NCBI GenBank assembly: GCA_022885665.1
Contig: JAGQDJ010000065.1
Location: 124,001-188,000 of the forward strand
Length of the DNA: 64,000 nucleotides
Reading direction: 5' to 3'
Source: Triops longicaudatus
Taxonomy: Eukaryota > Arthropoda > Branchiopoda > Notostraca > Triopsidae
Part shown: in pieces, positions 51,930 through 63,407 of the stretch
Layout of the letters: each line of letters begins with the position of its first letter
Numbering within the stretch: the first letter of the stretch is position 1
The notes under the pieces: generated by a model
The model's input: only the letters and a program-made list of their open reading frames with translations
The model's database searches: none
Told to the model about the DNA's origin: nothing
Program-made: the position numbers and the translations under genes

Positions 51930-54900
51930 AGAACCATTATTGCAATCATTTATATCGAATAGTGAATTTACCCCAAAATGGGTAAAAGTTACTTGGATTT
52001 GGTTAACGGGGCCATCCTAAGGAATTTTATGTTTATTTTTTTTTTAAATTTATCTACAGTGTGAAAAATTAAAAGCTAAAATAGTGTTTGTCTTACAAGC
52101 CAATTTTTTAGCGCTTGCTCTTATTTCAATTTAAGGCTACGGGTTACCTCACCGAGGTAGGGAATTATCATGTAAAATTGTTCAGGCGAATTCATTAAAA
52201 CTAGTCAACATTTCACCATGAATTCTTGACAGTAAAGTCAAGTCCTGTAATATTTTATGTATATGGTCGAGATATTTTACAAATTATTCGTAATAAATTT
52301 TGAAGGAAATAAAATTTTGAAGTATTAGACAGAAAGCATGTTCAAAATTAGTTTTTAATACGCGCCTTTTAAACAATGTCTTGGCGAAAACAGTAGTCAA
52401 ATCCGATCACTAATTCGAATAATAGTTTTTAAGTGATAGAAGAAGAACCTTAGAGACATTTGAAAACAGACATTTCGACAGTTAACCAGAAAACGTAAAT
52501 ATTGCAACCAGCTTACAAAATAATAAAAAATAGCTTTTAAACAGCTCTATAGAACCTACAGGTCAAATTTTCGATGTTTGCGATTTTGCTTCAAAAAAGC
52601 TGAAATCAAAAGCGTTGTTAATAAATGTATGAAATAGTTGTTTCCAAGATTAATGATTCAAGAGTATTGGAAATCGTGAAAAAAAATACTGTTCAGAAGT
52701 TATGACCAAATCTTGAACTCTTTTCGCAAAATCGTTCAAATTCTATGGCTCATTCAAAATCTGTTTCCTTTCGTTGAAGTATTCTGTACCGCTAGCCTTA
52801 ACTGAATTTTTCGCCCACTTTTTCTGATAAATTTTAGCTACACTGGGTAATGAGATTTTTTATCGGTTATTGTGGGTAATGAGCGAAAACCATTGAAAAG
52901 CACTTGTTTAATTGAACCAAGCTAGCGTGCGTTTATATTCAAAATGGCAACATTCAAAGCGCCAAAGCTTCTGAAGTGATAAAAGAAACGTCGGAGCGAA
53001 CTGTAAATTGAGGAAATCAAGTTTATATTTTCTTCCTAAAAATGCGCTGGATTTCATTTATTTAAAAAACAATTCATTATGCAAACGTTGCCACTTCAAA
53101 GAGGGAAAGTCTAATAAGCTAAAACGTTAGAACGTGAGCGTACAGTCTTTTTCTATTCACATCTTTCACACTCTTTATTTCTTCCCTTGCATTCTTCATT
53201 TGGAAAAAAAAAACGTCGACATATCTTCAAAGAGAAATGACTCACGCACAAAGTAAAGTTAACTTTCTCATTTCACTAATTAGAAGAGTAGCTCCATACT
53301 TCTTCACACAAGTTGCCCGTATTCAAAGTCATAACGAAAACCACGCCCACTAGCCTTTTCCTCCCCCTTTACTTCACGCATGCCGAACATATTTTTTCAT
53401 GGTCGAAATTTCTTCAAAATTTTCCAAAACATTCTTTCGGAATTGGGACTAAAATTTATAACAAAATTCCCCAAATTGTCTCGCGCCGCCTACCAAATGA
53501 AGGATGATCTTCATCATCCTTAACTTATGCCCCATCCCCTTCTTCTTCATCCTTTTGACGGAAGTCCCAGGCTCCGCCTCCCACTCATTTCCGTTAGTAG
53601 CCTACAGCTTTTCAATAGGGCACGCGACGGAGAAGGCCAACGATTTCCTCGAGTCCGTGAAAAAAAAAAGCAAGTCACGTGACTGAGCGAAAGGCAATCC
53701 ACCATAAATTCACATCGTAAGCGATGGGAAAACGCGGCAAGATGATCGAAAAGGGGGGGTTTCTTTACTTAAGTTGTTCGTATTCCGCTTCCCTTTTTAC
53801 TTCCTTCCTTTTTGGCGGACGTTTCGCGCATGTTCATCATCCATTTTCCTGCTCTTACGCTCCCGTTACAACTTCCGAAACTTTTATCTCGGACACCAAA
53901 ACTTGTCCAAAACTGTTAAAGTGCACCGAGCAGTGAAAGGCGTTCTAAAACTCTTCCTACTTCCTTTCTTCTTGCTTTGCGCTTACTGTTTGCTTTGGCC
54001 TTTAGAGGTTCATCGATTGAACTGCAAAATCGCTCCATTTCCAATGCATAAAAAACGCGACAAATCATTCAAACTTTGACAGTCTTCAAGTTGCTTTTTA
54101 TAAAGGAAAGAAAAGAGGAGAGAGACGAAAAAAGACAAATAAAGTTCTCAAATCTCTTTGATCCTCGAGACCACCCTAACGTAAGAAACCTAGACTCTTC
54201 TCTTTTGAAATTTCCTTTTCATTCTTGTATATTCTGTCTTGAGTCTCTAATTTGTTTTGTAGTGAACCTTTTCTTCACCTAACTCGGTTCTCGCATCTCT
54301 TCATCTCACTCTTCGGAGGTCTTTAGATCTTTCTACAGCCTCACGTTGTGAAATTGATACCTCTTACTGAAATCTGAATATTTTGAACCCATTTTTATGA
54401 GAGCGTAAAGACTTTCCTTTCCTTGCATTACTCTTCACGTACATTCTCCATTAGTTGAATGTTGTTTTTTACCCATTGTTCTTAGCGAATCTATTGTTTG
54501 ATTTTTCTTCTACTTTTCGGTACAAATTTAAAAAAAATGTTATTCTACTTTAATGTTAGGAAATAAAATTAGAATCGAATAAATCCATCAAACGCCTTGA
54601 TATGTTTATCCAACGGTAGGCGTCCGTGACATTTATTAATCCTTTGAGCAACACTTTTATCACCTTGAAACAATTATAAAGCTTTTTAATATTTGCGTAA
54701 TTAATTTGGGTAGAATACTAATTTTGTCACGCATAATATTGGCGGGCTTGTGCATTTAGCCTCTTAATTTTGCAATATTTTTTTGTTATGCCGCACAGTT
54801 TATAAATGTTTCTGAGGTAAGGAAAACCGAGATTACTTGTGTTACGCAGTAAATATTACTGTTAATTTGGGGTAAATGGGCAAAAGGAGCAGCTGGGAGA

Positions 54901-56462
54901 CGAAACTTGTGGAAAGTTTCCAGCGAAGCTTAGACAAGTGAAAAGGATCGTACATTTACAACCTCTCTATCTTCCCTTCTTCTCTCTCTTCTTTTCTTTT
55001 CTAGCTCGATCACAATAGGGCCGTATTGACCCCTTGGAGCATCTTTGAGCTCTTTTCTAAAAGAGGAAAAAGTGTCATGTTCTATGAACTTCTCTGAAGA
55101 GTGTCGTCCCTCGAACAACAAAACGTCCAACCAAGTGGAAAGCACGGTCTGCCGGCCTGCCTGCCGTGCAAGTAGCAGCAATCCCATTAGAATAAGACGT
55201 GTAAAGTATACGGTCATTAAAAGGTCCCAAGACTCCAAGATAAGACGTCTTTCAAGCAAAACACCAATGTTTTCCAAACTTTTGCAACCTTCTCCCTAAA
55301 ATCAGTTTCGGTTACACCTGGCTACGGGTTCTGAACCATCAGTTGAAGTACCATTAAGTGAAGAAAAAGAAATTGAAAGACGAAGAGGGAAAATTTAATT
55401 GCGCAATTTTCACGTGAAAATATCACGAGAGGAGAACAATAAAGACGGTTTCAGCTACACAATTTTAATCTAGGAGAAAAAAAAGCAACTTTCTCATTTA
55501 TAGAACGCGCCGCAAAACATACACTAGGTTTGTTCGTATTACGTCATTCCCTTGAGTCTTGAAATTAGCAAACGGGAAAAAAGGAGAGGAAGAGCGATAA
55601 AGAACGAGAGAAACGGGCGGAATCCTTGTTCGTTCAAGTGCAACTTTGTGGAATGCTAACTATGGCAGTCATAACGTCTGGCGAAAGAAGAAAAAAGCAG
55701 ATTTTATTTTCATTGTCGTTCCCAGATTACCACACAAATGTTTAAAATGTTGGGTGTTTTCATAGAGTAACAAGAAGACGAGGAGCGGAATGGGAAACCA
55801 CAAAACTAAGGGTTTTCCACTCATTAAGTTTAATGGTAGCCTCTTTTTTTCGTACAAGAAATTTTAAAGTGTTTATGTAAGCGTATGGCAATTAAAATTA
55901 GGCAAAACTCAATACTTGGTGGTCCTAAACCGGGATACTTACCAGAGAGATAAAGACAAAGAAGCGAAACATGAATATAGGCAAAAATTTCATGAGGGAA
56001 AATTCAACATTGCGAAAGAGACCTTACGCTAAATTTTACTCTTGTTCTAGTAACTTTTACTTCAACTGCACGCCAAATTTGTCTACCACGAATTTTCTGA
56101 TGGACGAAGTCATTCGATATACGCAACATTAGTCAATTTACTAATCCTTGCATATGTTTGTTGGAATAACTTTGGCCATAACGATTTATCAAAATTTAAT
56201 TTATTTAAGTTTCTTATTAGAGGTACTCATAGGAAATTACTTAATGCCAATTAAATGTAACGGTCTTAACGCCCAATTTTCCAGGTTTTTCCTTGCTTTC
56301 ATCAGTCGATGTGAGGGTATGGCTTAGTAAAGGAAGCTATCAAAGGGAAAAGCAACTAAGCAGTCCATTTCGTATTCATTAATGTTTCTGCAGTTTCTAC
56401 ATTTCAGTCATTAAATTAATTTTCGGAAAGTCCATCTCAACTGTATTACTATATTAAAAAGT

Positions 56463-56475
56463 CACGTGTATAAAA
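56463..56475 (+). promoter_or_regulatory. E-box plus TATA-box candidate
   Basis: CACGTG (56463-56468) is directly followed by TATAAAA (56469-56475), a good match to a TATA element, with a GC-richer patch about 10-20 bases after it. No open frame of note follows within the next kilobase, and XXYLT1 starts almost 6 kb downstream, so this may be fortuitous or may drive a non-coding transcript. Confidence 0.15.
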
Positions 56476-57688
56476 GTGGTAGCGCCCTGTTGGAAAAATA
56501 ACACGGTAGTAGTTAATAAATATGGATTCGCAGTTCACCACTGGACGTCACTGATCTTACTTTTGTGGAATGTAGTATCATTGACGAAGTAGTAGAGTTC
56601 CGAAAGTTGTTTTACGGGTTACTGCTCCATGGCAATACAAACACTCCGCTCTAACCAAATAAAACAGCCAAATAAAATAGGCAACTGACAAAAGGTACAA
56701 GAGACTTTGTTAGAAACAAGCAAAATGCGCTATATGCGTAATTGATTACACCGGACGTTTTCAATGTAGTTTAAATGATAATACAGAAAGTTTTCGTTTG
56801 GGCGTCCTTCAAAACAAACGACATTTTCTAATAATGAACTCGATAGAAGCTAAGTCCGTAATTTAAAGGTGCAGAAAGCGATTTTTGTCATGTAGAGCAT
56901 CTCGCATTTTTTTCCTCGTAAAGAAATCAAGCATTAAATAGAGCAAAAATGCGTGGAGCTCACCAAATGTATCGTGCATTTTCTCAGGGGGTCGACAGCA
57001 AATCTTACTTGTCATTCAAGACCCCTTTTTCTCCGTGAGCTTATTGGCAATCAGGAGACAATCATTGTGCGTCTAACAGGCAACAATTTAAGCTATTGCC
57101 TTCATACTGTCGTAACTTAAATGCACATATACACATCAACAAAACTTATTGGCAAGAACCCAGATAGGAGTGGGAAAGAATTGTAACCCTCTTATACTCT
57201 TCGCATTTCTCTAGCCATTGTTCGGCACTGTTCACCGGACGGCTTCTCTAGCCCTTGTTATTTGGAATGTCCTTTCCTCTACTTTCAAACAAAAGAAAAA
57301 GAAAAGTTTCGGAAACTGCCAAAGCAAAGAGGGAGCTCTTCACCCTCTCTTATTCCTTCTGTATAGAACCTTAATGAGAATCTCATTATCCTCGTCAAGA
57401 AGCTACTTCATCAAAGCTGTCCTCACCCCAGCTATCACTACATCCAAACTTCTAAGAAAACACTGTGTCACTCCTTTGCGTCACTTTAATCCTCCTTAGA
57501 GAACTCAAAACGAAACTTGAGCCTTTAAAAAAATTGAAACTTGAACCTACGAACTTGGTACTTAAGGAACACACACAAAAAATGAATACAGCAGGGAAAA
57601 AATAATAACTGCATCTCTCGCTGTAGGGTGCAAACGTTTTAGGATGCATTCCCTCGTCATGTTTCCCTTTTTCTCCCTTTCACCCTAG

Positions 57689-57703
57689 ACACACACACAC
57701 ACA
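57689..57703. repeat. AC dinucleotide microsatellite
   Basis: Seven AC units (acacac...). Simple sequence. Confidence 0.9.
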
Positions 57704-58031
57704 AAATGTTTCCAGCTGCTAACAGAACTCCTGAAACGTGCTCAGATCAACCTACAAAGTTATACGATGTTCAATGGGGGTAAAAAGGAGGAAAAAAAGA
57801 AACAAGCTACTGGACCCCTGACTAGGAAGACAACCTTGCACAACGCCCTATCACTCACGCAAATCGGGCCAATTTTCCCAACAAAAAGATGTGTGACGTC
57901 CAGAAACTCCCTTTGAGACCAAAAAGAGGGTAAAGAGGGAGAGAAATAAAAATGTTAGTAACACGTGTGGGGGCAAAAAACGAACACTTCTCCGAATTTC
58001 TCCTCCGATTTCACCCCCTAATAAGATCAGT

Positions 58032-58118
58032 TGACTTTTTGGGGGATCATAATCGCTCGGTTAATCCGAAAATATGACTTTTTGGGAGATCAAAATCGCT
58101 CGGGTTAATCCGAAAATC
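58032..58118. repeat. Tandem duplication, 43-44 bp x 2
   Basis: The unit tgactttttgggggatcata... at 58032 is repeated starting at 58075 (tgactttttgggagatcaaa...), both running through atcgctcgg and ttaatccgaaaat. The copies differ by two substitutions, one inserted G and the last base, so the duplication is recent. It lies about 4.2 kb upstream of XXYLT1. Confidence 0.88.
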
Positions 58119-59520
58119 GGGTAACGAAACGTTTCAATGGTCGTGAAAAGCGAGGGCGAATCTCTAGAATGGAACTTGGAGGGTATGATGACGTTGCTTT
58201 TTATGCACTGACCGCCGGCTTAACGGAGAGAGCAATCGACAATAGCATCGTTAAACGTTCAACTTTATGAGAAACAGTGGTTAACCATGAACGAATTGGC
58301 CAAAAACAACGCTGTACATAAACTTTGGTATTTTTACACATATTTTTTGAGTGGCAGTTCGTTACTATTTCTTGTAGAAATATTTACAAATTTATCTAAA
58401 TTTTACTACAGTTTTAACTTTTCCTACAAGACATTCTTAGCGCTACAAAGGAAAACTTTGTAAAAATAACAATCTCTTTTTACAGCGTTCTAAATTGAAT
58501 ATACTGTAGTACTAGTTAAGCATTGATTACTGGCATTGGGATAGTCATCCACATTTGCACTTTTTAAATAGCAGTTGTAAAGTGTGAAGGGTGTCGGGAA
58601 CAGCTGATCGACTTAAGGGATTTTTGCTACGGAAAGTGGAGTTGGAAAATCTCTATATTAGCTAAGAAGAATATATTGAAGTCAATCGTATACCATGGTC
58701 TTCTTTCAATATTCTAAGAAGATTTGGTGATGAACTTCTCATATACATGTCGTTTCCAGTGACTTTATGTTTCTAGTACATATAGAGCTTATAACGCAAA
58801 TTTCTAGGCTCTGCAATATCGGGGGCATCTGTATGACCGCGCAGCACATTTTTCCGCGTGGAGCTAGTTTTACATAAAATAAACGGCAATCGTTAAGCGA
58901 AGAGTCGCTCGTTGCATAGGACAGGGACCATCGATAGCCACACGTTGTGAAGTACAATAGCAAATAGGTATCATAAATCAAACAGATGGTTTTCATGGGT
59001 TGGATGAACAATGAATTAAGTAAGACCATGTGGGATGTAACTGTGTGGAATAATTCTCACTTAATTCAATTGATAGGTATTGTATAGGTGATGCGTTGCG
59101 GGCATCTATAGAAAACACCGTTACGCCTCATAGATGAAGCTATTGTAGCGTTTGTATCTTTTCCAACCCTAAATTACAGTTTCACGGTCGTAGGTTTGCA
59201 GAAAAGTTTTCGGAAAATTTCTGAGCCTTTACTTTCACTAACGTTGAACGTTTTAAAAGTGACAGTACTTTTATTGAAACATTTTTAACACTATTCCAGT
59301 TTTGTAGTACCTCAAATGAACAGTACGGCGTGTTCCGAGAAAGGAATGTGAAGCTGATTGAATCTGACAGTCACATTTCGACGATTGCTTAAAAAACCTA
59401 ACTTTAGTTGAAGGTTAATGTATCCTGTTTGAAACATCAGACCTGTATACAACATCGAGAAGTAATTTTAAACAACAATCTTATTCAAAATCGACAAAAA
59501 TTATTAGGTTTGTTTACTGT

Positions 59521-59700
59521 CTAGCCGCGTTCGTTGCTGAACTTGATACGTTCAGCATTCCGAACGCATCTAGTGCATCTCGTAACCCTACCAGATGGAA
59601 CAAGAGAAGTGTAAATTGCTACAAACTGACCGTCAGATTGGCAAAAGTTGACCACACAACCATTCGTACGGTTTCCTCCCCCATCAGACGCATAACTCAC
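59521..59700 (-). other. Unassigned Cys-containing open frame (possible exon or chance)
   Basis: On the minus strand a frame of about 60 codons ends at TAG (59523-59521). The product is cysteine-containing (CVVNFCQSDG ... RCTRCV) and ends SNERG. Upstream (higher coordinates) a pyrimidine-rich ccacccctccttcccgtcag could act as acceptor for it. The same place also carries a good donor-like AGG|GTGAGT that would argue for a different exon end. I recognise no family, and either splice reading is speculative. Confidence 0.15.
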
Positions 59701-60085
59701 CCTCATATTCCTGACGGGAAGGAGGGGTGGCGCAGAAAGACATACTGGTCGAATTTGGCACCCTTCTCCCTCACATACGAAGCTGATACAATGGAAGCTA
59801 ATGTCCGCAGCAAAAGCGATGACTCAGAGAAATTTGGCCCTGGACCCCCCTAACGACAAACATCGCTAACCCCCTTAACCCACCGAATATCAAAAGGACG
59901 ACGAAGAACGCGAAGAAGAAAAGTTTAACCTAACTTACGACCCAATCTAAAGCATTCTGTAGGGACGAATTGAAGCTGATACAAGTTTGCCATTCTCGTT
60001 CGCGCCGTCTCTTCTAGCGCCGTCCGACTAGCAACGAGGGTTGTAAGGGGTGTAACGAGTGATCTTAACTCATTAGAACGAACAA

Positions 60086-60535
60086 ATGCTTGGACAAAGG
60101 GGGATTCGGGAGGCTAAAGTTGTTAAGGGACTTCATATCTATGCTAATGTGTTAATGTTGGCTAGTTGCGACAGAGAAGCGTTTTCACCACGTTTCGCGG
60201 GGTGGCAGGGTGTGCTTGAAATACGCGAAAAGGATGGCAAGAAAAAGGGGCGACAATTGTCACCCTGTGGAAAGGCTTCTTCCACACTAATTTATGGGGC
60301 AAGCTCATTAACCTCGAGGCGAAGAGCAAGCTCGCCACACACTGAGAAAAGGCATGATGGAAGGGATACAGGGACATACGGAGCTCGTAAAACCAGGCGA
60401 CGTATGTTGAATGGCTTCATGAACTTTGATAGATTTCAGTGTGCAATAGAATTCCATGATACGAACCATGTAACCAAACCGAAGGTCATTCGGACAGTTC
60501 AGACACATGGCAACATAGCTGTTGTGAGGTTATAA
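60086..60535 (+). other. Unassigned open frame of 149 codons upstream of XXYLT1
   Basis: A relatively long frame beginning at a TTG (position 60086) with several in-frame ATGs further in. The product is basic (RKTRRRM, SRRRASS) and has no recognised domain, signal peptide or low-complexity run. The 59.5-60.5 kb stretch is GC-richer than its neighbours, which itself lengthens open frames. The opposite strand also contains two overlapping frames of about 70 codons. It could be a small orphan gene, part of a non-coding transcript or chance. Confidence 0.15.
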
Positions 60536-62100
60536 GTTCAATTTGGGATTAAAACCCTCACCGAATTGAAGCAGTTACTTTGCGAAACTCATAATTCAAA
60601 ACTGGTGCTTGAATTTTTTTTTGCATTTATGCTGAACGAAACATACGACAAGTGTTAGAAAAGAAATTTGGTAGCCTATTATCTAAGTAAAAATTATAGA
60701 TGAAGAACTGCATATATGAGGGCTGTCTAGGACAAACACATGAATGAACAACGAAAAGCAACCCATCCAACTGTGCTGGAAAAATGATAGTGTTTTATAA
60801 TATAATAAAGCTAATTTTGACTCTTTCTTTACATGAAACATTCTTTCGTTCTCCCTATCACTAATTAAGTTAGTGTCCAAATGAAGTATGGCTTACAGAA
60901 TGTGCAAAGTTTAGCTACTTATTCTTCACCTTATATTATGCATGCAGACTAAACTACCTATTGGGATACCAAGCATGACGCTCATGTACTATTACGGTCA
61001 CAGTGCAAGATGCACAAGATATTCGTAGTATTAAAGTACACTGTATTAGGTGTATATAGAACGAAAGAAAACATGACTTTCATCCAACTACCTCATTTCG
61101 CAGCGTTTGGCAGCGTTGATTAACACAGTATCGAATGCTCTGGAGACCAGCTTAGAATCTAGATTCTGAAAAGAAAATTCACAAATAAAAATCTCGTTTT
61201 TTAATTTAAAGAACTTTCCAATGGAACTTCCCATAACAAAAGTTCAGAGAAAGAATATTCGGACTAATGCAGTTATTCAACGCCAGAAGAATGATGAAAG
61301 TACTAGTTACTCCTTTCGAAAAATCTGTTTAGGCGGTTTTATCTACGCTTAGTTACGCTTAATTGGCGAATGAACGAAAACTTTACTGCATAATACATAG
61401 AAGCAAAACGGACTATTCGAAATTTGCACACAAAATTAATATAAAAAATATTTTTCACGGGCATTAACTGTCACCTGTCGGTGACCAGCAGAATCATTAC
61501 AAAAGAGCAAAATCCTTTCTTTGGTAAGGTGTGCTCACATTTGTAGAGTATGGCAAACTATTTAGCATACTAGCCTTAGTTATAGTAGCTTTTGAGGAGT
61601 CCTTCCTTCTAGTTCTATTAAAGGCTTTAAGGTTAAGATTCACGATATTCCCTAGATCCTTAAGAAAAGCATAAGTAAAGGTCATATCATACTGAAGTCC
61701 GAAGCTTTAATGCGCAAAAGATTGACACATGGCTTGAAAGGTATACTTTTAAGTCTTTGTCTAATATAAATTGTACAGAAAGTATAAAAGGTCACTTGGC
61801 GTATTCTATGACTATCGGAGATATGCGAAAGAGCAGCACACCAGACTTCACTTAGCCCAGGGTCAGTGGCTACAAAAATCCGTTGCCGTTCAAACCTCGC
61901 GGGTATGCCCAACACCGCTTTCCAGCAGGCGCTACGCTAAGCAGTCCTGAACTTACGCTTATATTGTTAATCCATGCTGTAAACAAGGATTTCTTAAAAT
62001 AAACTTTAAAGTTAATAAATTATATGTTTAATTATTAAGTTACTTAAGTACACACATTGCTCAGTTTAAAACTCAATGTCCAAAAATTGGGTTGTAAAAT

Positions 62101-62357
62101 ACTACATGGGATTTGTGACCAATCATCTTCGCGCGGCACAATTTCGTCTCGGCGCGTCGCCTCATGCCAAAAATAAACAAACAGTGGTGAAATTGTGTCG
62201 CATCTGTTTATTTAGCCACTTTTTTCTGATACAAAATGTCCTTACGTGTTAACCAAGTTTGGCGGTGGTTACAAATCAACGCCAGCTAGCATCCGATTTT
62301 TTCTAACAAAAAGCGTCGTTTCACCGTGGCATCATAAGCCTCTATCGCTTAACCTTC
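62101..62357 (+). promoter_or_regulatory. Promoter-proximal region and 5' UTR of XXYLT1, with candidate uORF
   Basis: A CCAAT box (62119-62123) precedes a compact CpG-rich patch (about 62129-62163, with cgcgcggc and ggcgcgtcgc), the only such island near the gene and the likeliest core promoter. No TATA box is seen. If transcription begins there, the leader contains an 18-codon upstream ORF including its stop (ATG 62236-62238, TAG ending 62289). A TAA at 62304-62306 is in frame with the main start, and no other in-frame ATG lies between, which supports the ATG at 62358 as initiator. Confidence 0.4.
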
Positions 62358-62840
62358 ATGAATTTACGCATTAAATTCATTTTGAATGCATTCCTAGCGC
62401 TGTGCTTCATTTCTTTACTTGGATTGTTGTATTTCCAAGAAAATGTAAATTTGAAATGGCGACTTCCTCTAGATGTATTCTCTCTGGAACTCGTAACAGG
62501 TGCGGCGACTGCCATTGCACCTGTTCCCACCAATTCGTCAGTTTCCGATGTATTCCTCCCTGCAACAGAAAATGGATTCGCTGTAGACAACTGCTATGTA
62601 CAGGGCGCCAAGTCACCGCGTGTGTCTAACAAAACCTCTTCATTCGTCAACGTGGGACTCATCTTTTGTAGAGCAAATTCCATTCCGAGTTTACGACTCA
62701 AATTTGAACGATTCCTGCACTCCCTACTCAAGTACTCCACATCTCCGATTGTATTCCACTTACTAACGGATAAGCCTAGTGTAAAGATAGCTTCCGAAGT
62801 TCTGGAAAGAGAACTTGTGCGCTTCGACATTACTGCCAAA
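62358..62840 (+). CDS. XXYLT1: Xyloside xylosyltransferase 1-like, exon 1 (N-terminus, membrane anchor)
   Basis: Exon 1 encodes residues 1-161 and ends in phase 0 at AAA|gtaagt. XXYLT1 is an ER membrane glycosyltransferase (GT8-like fold) that adds the terminal alpha-1,3-linked xylose to Xyl-Glc O-linked on EGF repeats, notably of Notch; the fly xylosyltransferase shams acts in the same pathway. Residues about 5-26 form one hydrophobic helix after a short basic N-terminus, i.e. a type II signal anchor. A variable stem follows, with sequons at N59 and N91. The catalytic domain starts near residue 99 (VGLIFCRANS), and IVFHLLTDKP (131-140) matches the early nucleotide-sugar-fold strand of the family. 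The start is the first in-frame ATG after an in-frame stop, although its context is weak (T at -3). The family call depends mostly on exon 2. Confidence 0.92.
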
Positions 62841-63407
62841 GTAAGTACTGTAAAATAATGAGTTGAAATAAAAACAACATAATAGATTATGAGTTAAATT
62901 TACTTAAATATACTTAAGAAAAAATAACAGAAAAATGCTTTTCTCTATTTTTGTCAATTTACTTAGACAGAACTATTGCTATTACTATTACTGCTAATTA
63001 AGTTTCGCTTAAGTTCAAAGATTACTACGGGGAACGCTTAATGCGTTTTTCGTGGAATGGATTCGTTTTTTAAATTATGGGTTACGAATCTTTGCGCGCG
63101 TGCCATGTGACAAATCATTAATGTATTAAGCGATACCAGCTGAGGTGCCTGTCCTATGGTGGTTTCCGTATCCAGTAACTGTGAGTCGGTAGGGAGCGAA
63201 GCCCGGCTGTGATCAATCTCAAGAAAAAAAGACGCTTTAAATTGCTTCGTGTGTTATTTTCCGTTACCATTGTAGACAAAATTATAAGTTTGCATGGGGA
63301 AACAACTCCAAATTTCTAAATCGTTATTTTTTTCCTCCACTTTTTTTGCGTATGTCAATGTGTTTGAGGTATCCATCTCTAAAAATTTCTCGTCGATTTT
63401 CCCGCAG
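62841..63407 (+). other. XXYLT1: XXYLT1 intron 1 (567 bp, phase 0)
   Basis: GT-AG intron: donor gtaagt directly after AAA, acceptor tttcccgcag before GTG TGC ATA. Splicing joins K161 to V162 without altering the frame. It contains AT-rich sequence and no other feature that I can identify. Confidence 0.9.

Larger units (their letters stand above)
40824..62100. other. Intergenic interval between two divergent genes, no recognised gene
   Basis: Between the 5' end of the minus-strand Ig gene and the 5' end of the plus-strand XXYLT1 gene I recognise no complete gene. The stretch holds several unassigned open frames (41574-41846, 45256-45561, 59521-59700, 60086-60535), a TTAGG-like cluster with an adjoining hairpin (43351-43676), small tandem repeats (46092-46118, 51908-51929, 58032-58118), an AC microsatellite (57689-57703), a GC palindrome (51307-51318) and an E-box/TATA combination (56463-56475). 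Part of it may be the 5' non-coding portion of the Ig gene. The rest, especially 46-51 kb and 52-56 kb, is plain AT-rich sequence in which I see nothing. Confidence 0.5.

Noticed and set aside
62402..62629. Other open frames overlapping XXYLT1 exon 1 on both strands
   Set aside because: They are shadow frames of a clearly conserved coding exon.
62841..62858. Reading XXYLT1 through the donor to a stop at 62856-62858, as a short 166-residue protein
   Set aside because: AAA|gtaagt is a strong donor, and the conserved catalytic domain resumes in frame at 63408, so read-through is not the main product.
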